Positions 13,775 to 22,303 of a stretch of DNA of 40,652 nt are shown here, one piece after another (position 1 is the first letter of the stretch; each line of letters begins with the position of its first letter). A program made the position numbers and the translations under genes. The DNA is taken from positions 4,289-44,940 of the IMG/VR virus record IMGVR_UViG_3300030419_003974; one strand, 5' to 3'. This DNA is from a virus. The notes beneath the pieces were generated by a model that was given only the letters and a program-made list of their open reading frames with translations, had not been told where the DNA came from and made no database searches.

Positions 13775-15111
13775 TGAATATATTAAACTTTACAAATGAT
13801 ATTGAAATGGATAAAGAATATAAATATAAAATTCTTGTATATCCAAATATTACATATCAGAAAGATTTAGAAAAAGATTCTTATGTTATTGTTCTCGGTA
13901 ATATAATAAGAGAGTTAAATAAGATTCGAGATGATATTCATTGGACTATATTATCGCCTGGTGGTGAAATAGGTAGTTTATCTTTCGAGAATACAAACCA
14001 ACTTCCGATAGAATTTCCACCATACCCAAACGCTATGAGGTTACATTTTAATCAAAAACAAATTATAAAACAAATTGATTTTAGAAAAAATGATTTTGAT
14101 ATTGTGTACTCTCATTTACCTGAACATACTTTACAATTAAAAAATTTATTTTTAAATGAAACAAATATAGAACCAAAATTTATTGGTTATACTCATTGGA
14201 CAGAATTTCCAGAAATAACAAATTATGCAATGACAGTAATGGATATAAATTTTTTAGGTTTATTAGAAATGGAAAAATGTGGTATTAATACACAAGGACA
14301 GAAAGATTTGATACTAAAAAATGCTAAAACTAATTTTAATGATAATGTTGTAAATAGATTAGATAATATTTTAGAACCACAATATCTTGGTTGGGAAATT
14401 CCAAAATATGAAAAACAAACAACTGATAAAAAAATAATTGTCTTTAATCACAGACCACATAAGTATAAAAACTACGATTGGTTTTTAAAACAAATGGATA
14501 AAATATGGGAGTATAGACAAGACTTTGAAGTGTGGGTGCCACTAACTGATTCAGTTACAAAACCATATATGACAAATGATAAATATGATAGAGTTGGATA
14601 CTTCTCTAAACTATCAAGTTGTTGTGTTGGTGTTTGTGCTAAACAGCGTTACGCTGGTTGGGCTGTATCTGCGACTGATGGTATGAGTGTTGGTGTCCCT
14701 TATTTATTTTATGATGACGGATACTATAGAGAACTAGCAGGTGATGCTGGAATATATTATAAAGAAGAAAAGTTTGAAGAAACTATAAATGAAATATTAG
14801 ATAATCCCACAATAAGAGACAAGTGGTCTGATAAATCATTAAAAAGATTTGATAATGGAAAATGGGAAAATGCTATTAAACCATTTAACAAAATGATAAA
14901 TGAGACAATTGACAATCTACCAACTTTAAAAAGTGATACGGATACATATAAAAAAGTTGTTGACTTTATCCATAAAAAAGGTTCTGTATCTAAAGCTGAC
15001 ATTCTTAACTTTCTAAATTGGGGTGTAAGAATATCATTTAGTGGGTATAGAAATAGATTAAGAAAAGAACCAACAATAAAATTTACAAAAAATAGGTATG
15101 AGGTAAAATGA
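13774..15111 (+). CDS. GT-B glycosyltransferase with extra C-terminal domain
   Basis: The 445-aa chain has a two-lobed GT-B layout. The donor lobe contains KIIVFNHRPHKYKNYDWFL and the GT4-like signature GWAVSATDGMSVGVPYLFYD followed by YYREL and DAGIYY; the second Glu of the E-x7-E pattern is kept (RE), while the first is Asp. Residues about 400-445 (SVSKADILNFLNW, then SGYRNRLRKEP and FTKNRYEVK) look like a small helix-turn-helix or winged domain that could bind DNA. That fusion suggests DNA-base glycosylation, as in T-even phages, but a surface-sugar role cannot be excluded. It is coupled to the DUF262 gene and, by ATGA, to the HD gene. Confidence 0.75.
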   Translation: MNILNFTNDIEMDKEYKYKILVYPNITYQKDLEKDSYVIVLGNIIRELNKIRDDIHWTILSPGGEIGSLSFENTNQLPIEFPPYPNAMRLHFNQKQIIKQIDFRKNDFDIVYSHLPEHTLQLKNLFLNETNIEPKFIGYTHWTEFPEITNYAMTVMDINFLGLLEMEKCGINTQGQKDLILKNAKTNFNDNVVNRLDNILEPQYLGWEIPKYEKQTTDKKIIVFNHRPHKYKNYDWFLKQMDKIWEYRQDFEVWVPLTDSVTKPYMTNDKYDRVGYFSKLSSCCVGVCAKQRYAGWAVSATDGMSVGVPYLFYDDGYYRELAGDAGIYYKEEKFEETINEILDNPTIRDKWSDKSLKRFDNGKWENAIKPFNKMINETIDNLPTLKSDTDTYKKVVDFIHKKGSVSKADILNFLNWGVRISFSGYRNRLRKEPTIKFTKNRYEVK

Positions 15112-15851
15112 AAAAATTAACAGCAGAACAAATACAAATGAATTGGGAAACACTAATGGATATTATTAACAAACACATTAGTGAAGATAGAAAAGAAAAT
15201 CTTATAAAGATGTATGATGACTTCAAAGATAGAATGATGTTTGCACCAGCGAGTGCTAAGGCAGCATTTCACAATGCGATGCCAGGTGGATATGTTGAAC
15301 ACATTCTTCACATTGTAAATCATTCACTTCAATTAAAAGAGTTGTGGGAAAAGAATGGAGCAATGATTAACTTTACAGATGAAGAGTTAGTGTTTGCAGC
15401 TTTACATCACGACTTGGGTAAGGTTGGAGATTTAGAACACGATTACTATGTTCCACAAGATTCAGATTGGCATAGAAAAAATCGTGGTGAGATTTATAAA
15501 CACAATCCACAACTTCAGTATATGAAAGTACCTGATAGAGGGTTGTGGTTACTTCAACACTATGGTGTCAAGGTTACGGATAAAGAATATATTGGAATTA
15601 AATTAACAGATGGTTTGTATGATGATGCTAATACAGCTTATTTAAAGTCATACAATCCTGATTACAATCTTCGTTCCAATATGGCTTACATCTTACACCA
15701 AGCTGATATGATGGCGACTCATATTGAGTTCGACCAATGGAACAGAAGTGATGAGGTTGAAGAACCAATAAATACAAAAGTTCCAAAAACAAAAAATGAA
15801 CAGAAACAAGTAGACAACTTGAAATCAAAATTTGATGAGTTGTTTAATTAG
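15108..15851 (+). CDS. HD-domain phosphohydrolase (YhaM-like)
   Basis: PASAKAAFHNAMPGGYVEHI (HD-family entry with H65), ALHHDLGKVGD (catalytic H101-D102 pair) and a later YILHQADMMATH give the metal-binding set of HD hydrolases. The residues before the first His resemble the nuclease domain of YhaM, a 3'-5' exonuclease, but the OB domain of YhaM is missing and the length is only 247 aa. It may cut nucleotides or nucleic acid; the substrate is open. It starts within the glycosyltransferase stop codon (ATGA). Confidence 0.8.
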   Translation: MKKLTAEQIQMNWETLMDIINKHISEDRKENLIKMYDDFKDRMMFAPASAKAAFHNAMPGGYVEHILHIVNHSLQLKELWEKNGAMINFTDEELVFAALHHDLGKVGDLEHDYYVPQDSDWHRKNRGEIYKHNPQLQYMKVPDRGLWLLQHYGVKVTDKEYIGIKLTDGLYDDANTAYLKSYNPDYNLRSNMAYILHQADMMATHIEFDQWNRSDEVEEPINTKVPKTKNEQKQVDNLKSKFDELFN

Positions 15852-15859
15852 GAGATATT

Positions 15860-16138
15860 ATGTGGATAGGTTTAACAATATTATTTTTCTTAATTAGTAT
15901 CTTTACATCTTTATTGGTGTATTACTCTTTACGAAGAATAACACAATATGAAGAATTGATTTTAGAAATTCAACAAGTGATTAAATTCTCAACAGATAAA
16001 ATGAAACTTGTTGACGCTAAAGGACATTATGAATCAGATGATGAGACTGGTTTTTTCTTTGAACAATTAAAACAAATACAATTATCTCTTGATGGGATAT
16101 TTGAAGAGGAGACAACAAATGCCAAAAAAGAAAACTAA
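15860..16138 (+). CDS. Membrane-anchored small protein (92 aa)
   Basis: One N-terminal membrane helix (residues 2-23, WIGLTILFFLISIFTSLLVY) is followed by a soluble helical part with heptad-like spacing (ITQYEELILEIQQVIKF) and an acidic end. TTAGGAG precedes the ATG. It overlaps the sigma-factor gene by 20 nt. Similar TM-plus-coil proteins are common next to sigma-like genes in T4-like marine phages as far as I recall; no role can be given from sequence. Confidence 0.65.
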   Translation: MWIGLTILFFLISIFTSLLVYYSLRRITQYEELILEIQQVIKFSTDKMKLVDAKGHYESDDETGFFFEQLKQIQLSLDGIFEEETTNAKKEN

Positions 16139-16862
16139 TGATATAAAGGCTGAAATTAAAAAAATAACAAAAAAGAAAAAACGTAAAGTTTATTTTGGAC
16201 AAGAGGTTCAGAACGCAGTTGTAGAATATAATTCATCAACAAGTGATGAAGAAAGAAATCAAATTTATGGTAAAAGGATACACGCTGCTTTTGATAAATT
16301 GGCTGAAAACATAATCAACACTTTTAAATTTACTTATTTTGATTATGGGTTTGAAGATATAAAACATGAGGTTGTTGCATTTATGGTAATGAATATGCAT
16401 AAATATGACCATACAAAAGGTTCAAAAGCATTTAGTTATTTTTCAGTTGTTGCTAAAAATTATTTAATTCTTCATAATAATAACAACTATAAAAAAATGA
16501 AAAGTCACGATGGTATGGATGTTTTGGATAGACATAGAAGTATTGATATTAGTAATCAATCTGATATAATAACATTAACGAATGAAATAATTGAATATTT
16601 CGATTCTAATATGAATACTATATTTAAAAAAGATAGAGATTTAAGAATAGGATATGCTATTATTGATTTGATGAAACAACGAGAAGATATAGAGAACTTT
16701 AATAAAAAAGCATTATATATCTTGATAAGAGAAATGACTGATGTAGAAACAGCTCACATAACATCAGTTGTCAATACCTTAAAAAAACATTATAAAAAAC
16801 TACTTAATACTTACCACAAAAATGGTACAATTATACATAATTTTTCAGGTTCATTCTTTTAA
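16119..16862 (+). CDS. 55: T4 gp55-like late sigma factor
   Basis: The segment IHAAFDKLAENIINTFKFTYF, then EDIKHEVVAFMVMNMHKYD, KAFSYFSVVAKNYLILHN and KKMKSH follows the order and spacing of T4 gp55 (region-2 sigma helices: core-binding then the -10-reading part). gp55 directs host RNA polymerase to T4-type late promoters with the clamp-coupled co-activator gp33. The start at 16119 is chosen because GAGGAG lies 7 nt upstream; an earlier in-frame ATG at 16089 has no ribosome site. The N-terminus is Lys-rich. A terminator follows, and the virion genes start 100 nt later. Confidence 0.8.
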   Translation: MPKKKTNDIKAEIKKITKKKKRKVYFGQEVQNAVVEYNSSTSDEERNQIYGKRIHAAFDKLAENIINTFKFTYFDYGFEDIKHEVVAFMVMNMHKYDHTKGSKAFSYFSVVAKNYLILHNNNNYKKMKSHDGMDVLDRHRSIDISNQSDIITLTNEIIEYFDSNMNTIFKKDRDLRIGYAIIDLMKQREDIENFNKKALYILIREMTDVETAHITSVVNTLKKHYKKLLNTYHKNGTIIHNFSGSFF

Positions 16863-16868
16863 ATAATC

Positions 16869-16892
16869 AACCCTCTTAAATGAGGGTTTTTT
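16869..16892 (+). terminator. Rho-independent terminator after the sigma-factor gene
   Basis: AACCCTC (16869-16875) pairs with GAGGGTT (16882-16888) around TTAAAT, with a T-run to 16892. It closes the 11270-16862 operon. Confidence 0.9.
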
Positions 16893-16915
16893 ATTTCAAT
16901 CAATTTCTTACAAAT

Positions 16916-16934
16916 TTTATATTTATATATGAAT
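16916..16934 (+). promoter_or_regulatory. Candidate late promoter, copy 1 of a 19-nt repeat
   Basis: TTTATATTTATATATGAAT is identical to 37787-37805. Both copies lie 25-30 nt before a virion gene and after a transcription break. A related CTATTTATATATAAG occurs at 7136-7150. The sequence is a fair candidate for the site read by the gp55-like factor, although it is not the canonical T4 TATAAATA on this strand. Confidence 0.5.
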
Positions 16935-16958
16935 AACTACATCTAATGAGGAGATGTT

Positions 16959-17363
16959 ATGTCAGAAAAAAAAGAAATATTCGAAGGTAAAACCTTTCAA
17001 GATTTAACAAAAGATATTTATGAAAACACTACAAAACGTAAAACTCAAATCGATTTGTTAATATCAGAAATACACGGATTCATTACAACCATTGATGATG
17101 TGGTATTGGTTGCACCTATTATAAAAGAATATATGGATACAGCTGTTCGTAATGATGAACATCTGGTTAAATTGGCTGGTGTACTACAAAGAATTATTTC
17201 TAAATCACAAGGTGAATCAGATGAATCAATGTTGTTAAGTGATGAGGAAAAGGCAGAATTAATGGGAACACTTCAAGATACAGTTGATGATTTACAAAAA
17301 GAAAGTCATCGTCTTGAATCCATAAAAGATAAAACAATTCAAAAAGGATTTTCGGAGAGTTAA
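16959..17363 (+). CDS. Hypothetical virion-module protein (134 aa)
   Basis: An acidic, all-helical soluble protein with long amphipathic helices (KTQIDLLISEIHGFITTIDD and KAELMGTLQDTVDDLQKE). It is the first gene of the virion unit after the candidate late promoter and stops directly before the ATG of the spike-like gene (TAAATG). That position would fit a small baseplate or tail-assembly chaperone. No family recognised. GGAG precedes the ATG. Confidence 0.65.
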   Translation: MSEKKEIFEGKTFQDLTKDIYENTTKRKTQIDLLISEIHGFITTIDDVVLVAPIIKEYMDTAVRNDEHLVKLAGVLQRIISKSQGESDESMLLSDEEKAELMGTLQDTVDDLQKESHRLESIKDKTIQKGFSES

Positions 17364-18596
17364 ATGGGTTCAACATTTACAACATTTTCAGGACAGAAAG
17401 TAAAAGGATTTGCTGGTAAAGAATATTCTGTGCCTGTATATTTACAATTTGTTCCTGGTTATTGTGTAGAGGTAGTGCACTCTGTGGAGTCAGTTGGTTA
17501 TAAGGGTGACCAAACCATAAATTCCATTTATGCTGTATCACATATTCAAAACACTACTGGAAAAAGACGACAACAATCTTATAGTGAGGATAATAGATAT
17601 TTTCCTTTACTGAGAAATCACGGGGATGTTCCAACAAAAGGTGACCCAGTTCTACTTTGTACCATTGGTAAAATAAATTATTATTTAGGGCCTTTAAATA
17701 CAATAAATAATAGTCCTACTTGGAATGATGATTTTAATTATAAAAAAGAATTGACTATGAGTAATTCTGATAACTCTACAAATACACCAAGAGGTTTGAG
17801 GGGTGAAAGTCTCAATTTTAACAAAGAAGTTTTATATAGTAGATTACAAAAAATTAGAAAAGAAAATTTAGATTATGGAACATCTTTTAATGAGGTTACA
17901 GGTGATTATTTAATTGAAGGTCGTCACGGTAATAGTGTTCGTGTTGGTAGTAGGAGTAACAATCCCTATATTTTTATTTCAAATGAAAGAGGCGTTTTTA
18001 ATAAATTTGAAACTTTATCAGATGGTAGTTTGATTAGTATAACTTCTAACGGAACATTAGCAGAACATTTTCCAAGTTATGTTGATATTATTGACAAGGA
18101 AGAAAAGTTTGGATTTACATTATCATCTGATGGTGTTGAAGATAATACTTATCCAATTGGTGATATTCAATCTGATTTAAATAACAAGGCTGATATTCAA
18201 GAAACTATTTATGGTTATACTGGAAATCAGATGTTGTTAAATTCTGATAGAATAATAATAAATTCAAAACTTGATGATATTTTTGTATCATCAATAAAAG
18301 ATATTCATATTGGTAGTGGTAGACATTTATCAATAAGTGCACCAAAAAGTTTAAATATTCTATCTGATAATGTTAACATTGGTAACAAAGAAAGAGCATC
18401 AGAGATGCAACCAATGGTTTTAGGTGATATGTTAAAAGAGGTATTGAATGACATAGTGAATTTAGTTCCATCGATTGTAATAACAACTCAGTTAGGACCA
18501 CAATCACCAATGCCACAAATAAATGCAGACATACAAAAAATTACAAATAAAATAGAAAGTATTACAAGCACTAAACATAATATAGAAGGTAACTAA
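17364..18596 (+). CDS. Baseplate hub/spike protein (gp5/gpV-like)
   Basis: Residues about 20-115 read like an OB-fold of gpV/gp5 proteins, with YCVEVVHSVES, IYAVSHI, FPLLRNHGDVPTKGDPVLLC and YYLGPLN. From about 185, short strands with regular hydrophobic spacing (NSVRVGSR, LISITSNG) lead into IIINSKLDDIFVSSIKDIH and LSISAPKSLNILSDNVNIG, a triple-stranded beta-helix type spike. Near the end, QPMVLGDMLKEVLNDIVNLV matches a motif often found in baseplate spikes. There is no lysozyme insert as in T4 gp5. It would puncture the outer membrane. It sits next to gp25 and gp6 homologues as in P2 (V-W-J). Confidence 0.7.
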   Translation: MGSTFTTFSGQKVKGFAGKEYSVPVYLQFVPGYCVEVVHSVESVGYKGDQTINSIYAVSHIQNTTGKRRQQSYSEDNRYFPLLRNHGDVPTKGDPVLLCTIGKINYYLGPLNTINNSPTWNDDFNYKKELTMSNSDNSTNTPRGLRGESLNFNKEVLYSRLQKIRKENLDYGTSFNEVTGDYLIEGRHGNSVRVGSRSNNPYIFISNERGVFNKFETLSDGSLISITSNGTLAEHFPSYVDIIDKEEKFGFTLSSDGVEDNTYPIGDIQSDLNNKADIQETIYGYTGNQMLLNSDRIIINSKLDDIFVSSIKDIHIGSGRHLSISAPKSLNILSDNVNIGNKERASEMQPMVLGDMLKEVLNDIVNLVPSIVITTQLGPQSPMPQINADIQKITNKIESITSTKHNIEGN

Positions 18597-18607
18597 AAGA
18601 GGTAATT

Positions 18608-19006
18608 ATGAAAAAGAAAAAACCAAATATAAAAACTATAATCAGACAAATTGTTAGAGAAGAAGTTGCGATGGCTATCAATGAGGTGATAACTGAATTG
18701 AAACAACCAACTCAATCTAAACCAAAACCTAAAAAAATAGTTGAGAAAAAATCATTTACAGCTAATTCAGTATTAAATGATGTCTTGAATGAAACAGCTC
18801 AAGATGGTGATTGGAAAACATTAGGTGGTGGAGAGTTCACTACTGATAGAATGAATGAATTGGTTGGTGGACAATATGGTGATATGATGAATCAACAACC
18901 ACAAGTTGTTCCATCAAGTGACCCAATGAGTCAATTTTTAAATAAAGATTATAGTGAAGTATTGGAAAAGTCAATAGAAAAATCTAACAAAAAATACGGA
19001 AGATAA
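18608..19006 (+). CDS. Hypothetical virion-module protein (132 aa)
   Basis: The N-terminus is basic and helical (IKTIIRQIVREEVAMAINEV), followed by a Pro/Lys linker (about residues 37-51). The rest is polar with Gln/Asn-rich segments (DMMNQQPQVVPSSDP). The end is Lys-rich. No ordered domain is obvious. It lies between the spike and the 180-aa protein, so a small baseplate or head-core part is possible. AGAGG precedes the ATG. Confidence 0.6.
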   Translation: MKKKKPNIKTIIRQIVREEVAMAINEVITELKQPTQSKPKPKKIVEKKSFTANSVLNDVLNETAQDGDWKTLGGGEFTTDRMNELVGGQYGDMMNQQPQVVPSSDPMSQFLNKDYSEVLEKSIEKSNKKYGR

Positions 19007-19008
19007 TA

Positions 19009-19551
19009 ATGGGATTAAAAGACGACTTAATTGCAGCTAAAGAAAAAGCAGCTAGAGATGTGGGAATAACAAAACCACTCGATACATCCAATGGTTCTTT
19101 CATTGAGAGAGAGGCTGAATACACTAAAGAAGCTATAGTTAATTTTTTAACAGAATGTGAATTTAGGATTACTCAATTAAACGCACCCGTTATTGTAGAA
19201 AAATTTAAAATACCAGAACAATTAGTAAATGTCGAATTAGAAACATTACTTGGTGAGTATGGGCCTATATTAAAAACTTTAAAAAAAATAGGTGACCCTC
19301 TTGGACTTGGAGCAACTATTGATGCCTTAGAGGGTGAGATTGAAAAGGCTGTAACTCCATTATTACAAGGTGGTTCAATATTACCACCTTTAGATTTAGG
19401 TAAAGATGATGGTGGATTAGAATCCACTGGTTATGTATTTATTGGAAATCCACCTGATTCGGAAGATGATTTTGATGTGGAGGATGAAGATGGACAAAGG
19501 GAATTTACAACTGTAAAATTAATTAGAGAAGATATTGAGGACTTATTATAA
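19009..19551 (+). CDS. Hypothetical baseplate-module protein (180 aa)
   Basis: The first half is helical (DLIAAKEKAARDV, then EAIVNFLTECEFRITQL). A Gly/Pro-rich middle (KKIGDPLGLGATIDALEGEI, ILPPLDLG) precedes a very acidic end (SEDDFDVEDEDGQRE). It overlaps the gp25-like gene by one base (TAATG), which ties it to baseplate assembly. The family is not recognised; an adaptor binding the spike or the gp25 wedge is one reading. Confidence 0.6.
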   Translation: MGLKDDLIAAKEKAARDVGITKPLDTSNGSFIEREAEYTKEAIVNFLTECEFRITQLNAPVIVEKFKIPEQLVNVELETLLGEYGPILKTLKKIGDPLGLGATIDALEGEIEKAVTPLLQGGSILPPLDLGKDDGGLESTGYVFIGNPPDSEDDFDVEDEDGQREFTTVKLIREDIEDLL

Positions 19552-20063
19552 TGGCTATTAAAGATACATCAAGAAAACCTTATGTTGAAGATAATGATAC
19601 TAATATAAAAGTTGGTATTGATTTACCAATTCGTAGAGGTGATGACTTAGATGGATTTTTTGCATCAACTTCAACCACCATTGAAGCTGTTAAAAACAAT
19701 ATAAGAAATTTATTACAAACTGAAGAAGGTGAAAGATTTTTTCAACCAAATTTAGGAATAGGTTTAAGGACACTTTTATTTGAACACATAAAAGAAGAAA
19801 ATTTACTTGGTATACAAAATGCTATATTAGACAAGTTTGACTTCTGGTTACCTTTTGTTGAGATAAGAGATATACAAGTTTTAAGTAGAGAAGACTCTGA
19901 TGACATAGGAGCAAATGAAATTAGAATAAAAATAGATTTTAACATTAAACAAGACCCGAACACTTTAGATTCTATTATTTTAGATTTTAGTGGTGGTGAT
20001 GCATCAGCTACAGAATCTACTGGTGGTACAACTAGTGGTGGTACAACTGGTGGTGGATATTAA
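19551..20063 (+). CDS. 25: Baseplate wedge protein, gp25/GPW family
   Basis: NIRNLLQTEEGERFFQPNLG followed by LRTLLFE (about residues 50-78) is the signature of the gp25/gpW family (N-L-L-x-T-x-x-G-E-R-x-x-x-P-x-x-G). gp25 joins gp6 and gp53 in the wedge and nucleates the sheath. The C-terminus is an extra Ser/Thr/Gly-rich tail with TGGTTSGG repeats (residues 156-169), longer than in T4. Next to gp6 as in many contractile tails. Confidence 0.92.
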   Translation: MAIKDTSRKPYVEDNDTNIKVGIDLPIRRGDDLDGFFASTSTTIEAVKNNIRNLLQTEEGERFFQPNLGIGLRTLLFEHIKEENLLGIQNAILDKFDFWLPFVEIRDIQVLSREDSDDIGANEIRIKIDFNIKQDPNTLDSIILDFSGGDASATESTGGTTSGGTTGGGY

Positions 20064-20077
20064 TATGGAGATAAAAC

Positions 20078-22303
20078 ATGCCAACATATGGTAAAGACAA
20101 TTTTAAAGAATCAAATGTAAATTATTTAAACAAAGATTTTGGAGCATTAAAAACATCTTTGATGAATTATGCTAAATCTTATTTTCCAAATACCTATCGT
20201 GATTTTAATGAAACATCACCTGGTATGATGTTGTTGGAAATGAATGCCTATGTTGGTGATGTGTTATCATTTTATATCGACCAACAATATAAAGAAATGT
20301 TATTACCTTTAGCGGAGGAAAGAAAAAATATAATCACTATGGCTAAAATGTTTGGATACAAAGTTAAACCAATTGTCCCAGCATTTGTTGATTTAACTTT
20401 CACATCAGAGGTAAATGCTTCAAGTGGTGATGTTACAAAAGTAGATTATTCAGACGCAGGAACATTTGACGCTGGTATTGAAATAGCTTCTGATACAAAT
20501 TCGGATATTATTTTTACAACATTAGAACCAATTGATTTTAGAATTACAGGTTCTAATGATGGAAACACGATTGGTTCATCTGCTGCTAGTGGTTTAGCTT
20601 CAACTTATACATTATCAAGAACTGTAAAAGCTGTAAGTGCCACTCAGAAAACAATCACATTTCAAGTTGGTATACCTGAAAAATTTAAAACACTTACCAT
20701 ACCTGATACTAATGTGATTGATATTGTTTCTTGTGTGGATTCAAATGGTAGTAATTGGTATGAGGTTGACTTTTTAGCTCAAGATAAAGTTCCTATTTCA
20801 ACTCACTATACTGATGATGTAAATAGAGATTCAGCATACTCAACTGAAACAGGTGCTATAGAATCATCAGCTGCTATTCCATATTCACTAACTTATCTAA
20901 CAACAACAAAAAGATTTACTCGTGAAACGAATGTAGATAACACCACTTCATTGGTGTTTGGTAATGGTGTATTAAAAAATGGACAAGTTGTTGATGAGGG
21001 TTTTATAGATACGGAACAAATTGGAATTATAATTCCAGGTCAAACTAATGATTTAAATTCATCGATAGACCCATTGTTAGGTGATGAGTATTCAACACTT
21101 GGTGAGACACCAAACAATACAACCCTTACAGTAACATATCGTGTGGGTGGTGGAGTTAATTCAAATATTCCAAGTGCTGACATATCAACTACACCATCAA
21201 TAACTGCACAAAGTGGTAATACTTCAGCTACTTTAACAAGTGTTACAAACAATCGTCCAGCTCGTGGTGGTAGAAATGAAGAGGATACTTTAGAAATAAA
21301 AGAAAAAGCTAAGGCTTTCTTCACAACACAAAACAGATGTGTTACAAAAGAAGACTATGAAGCTAGAGTGATGAACATACCAAGTAAGTTTGGTAATATT
21401 GCAAAAGTATATGTTGCGAGACTTCAGTTGGGACAAGCAACAGACCAAATTGAAGTATTGATTAAACAACAACTTAATGATATACAAAGTAATATAAGCT
21501 CTCAACTTGAACAAGTAGTTTCTAACTTACCAGGTCAAAACTTAACAGAAATAGCTGCGGGAATATCAGATGTAAATCAAAGTTTATTCTCTCAAATGTC
21601 TAACATAGAAATTACAGCAGAAAGTTTAGAGTTATTGTCAACTATTAACATTTACATACTTGGATATAATAACAGAAAACAATTAGTAGGAAATCCAAAC
21701 ACTAATTCAACTGGAACTAATGATAATTTACCATTAACTTTGATGACAAACATAAAAAAATATTTAGAAAATTTTAAATTGTTAACAGATACCATTACAT
21801 TAAATGATGGTTACATTGTAAACTTTGGTGTTATTTTTGATGTCATCGCTGAAAAATATGCTAATAAACAAGAAGTTAAATTAAAATGTATTCAAAAAAT
21901 TAAAGACTATTTTAGGATTGAAAAAATGCAATTTAATCAACCTATTTTTAAAAGTGATTTAGAATATGAACTTATGGGTGTAGAGGGTGTTAGGTCAATT
22001 GGACATGTAACCATTACCCAAAAAGATGATTACAATTCTGATATAGCAGACGCTAATTTAAAAGATTCAACTTACACTTATTCATTTAGTACAGCTGGTA
22101 CAGGTGCTGACATAGATGGTGATGGTGTGAGTGATGGTAGTTTTGTAGTAGCGTCTGGTGGTACAACTGGATATGGGTATAAATATAATTTTCAGAATGC
22201 ACTATCAGATGACGGTACAATTATAGTTCCACCACTAATATCAACACCAACGGTTTTTGAATTAAAGAATCCAAATACAAACATACAAGGGAGAGTTAGA
22301 TAA
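20078..22303 (+). CDS. 6: Baseplate wedge protein, gp6/gpJ-like
   Basis: The N-terminus reads NVNYLNKDFGALKTSLMNYA, then FNETSPGMMLLEMNAYVGDV and SFYIDQQYKEMLLPLAEER. This is the typical start of gp6-type wedge proteins. A middle beta domain is followed by RNEEDTLEIKEKAKAFFTTQ and NRCVTKEDYEARV, as in the baseplate J family. Near the end, DIDGDGVSDG (from residue 678) looks like a calcium-binding loop. At 741 aa it is longer than T4 gp6 (660). It works in the baseplate as a dimer that changes shape when the tail contracts. It overlaps the next gene by TAATG. Confidence 0.9.
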   Translation: MPTYGKDNFKESNVNYLNKDFGALKTSLMNYAKSYFPNTYRDFNETSPGMMLLEMNAYVGDVLSFYIDQQYKEMLLPLAEERKNIITMAKMFGYKVKPIVPAFVDLTFTSEVNASSGDVTKVDYSDAGTFDAGIEIASDTNSDIIFTTLEPIDFRITGSNDGNTIGSSAASGLASTYTLSRTVKAVSATQKTITFQVGIPEKFKTLTIPDTNVIDIVSCVDSNGSNWYEVDFLAQDKVPISTHYTDDVNRDSAYSTETGAIESSAAIPYSLTYLTTTKRFTRETNVDNTTSLVFGNGVLKNGQVVDEGFIDTEQIGIIIPGQTNDLNSSIDPLLGDEYSTLGETPNNTTLTVTYRVGGGVNSNIPSADISTTPSITAQSGNTSATLTSVTNNRPARGGRNEEDTLEIKEKAKAFFTTQNRCVTKEDYEARVMNIPSKFGNIAKVYVARLQLGQATDQIEVLIKQQLNDIQSNISSQLEQVVSNLPGQNLTEIAAGISDVNQSLFSQMSNIEITAESLELLSTINIYILGYNNRKQLVGNPNTNSTGTNDNLPLTLMTNIKKYLENFKLLTDTITLNDGYIVNFGVIFDVIAEKYANKQEVKLKCIQKIKDYFRIEKMQFNQPIFKSDLEYELMGVEGVRSIGHVTITQKDDYNSDIADANLKDSTYTYSFSTAGTGADIDGDGVSDGSFVVASGGTTGYGYKYNFQNALSDDGTIIVPPLISTPTVFELKNPNTNIQGRVR

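Noticed and set aside
16089-16118. Earlier in-frame start (ATG 16089) for the sigma factor
   Set aside because: It lies deep in the preceding gene without a ribosome site; ATG 16119 has GAGGAG at the right distance.
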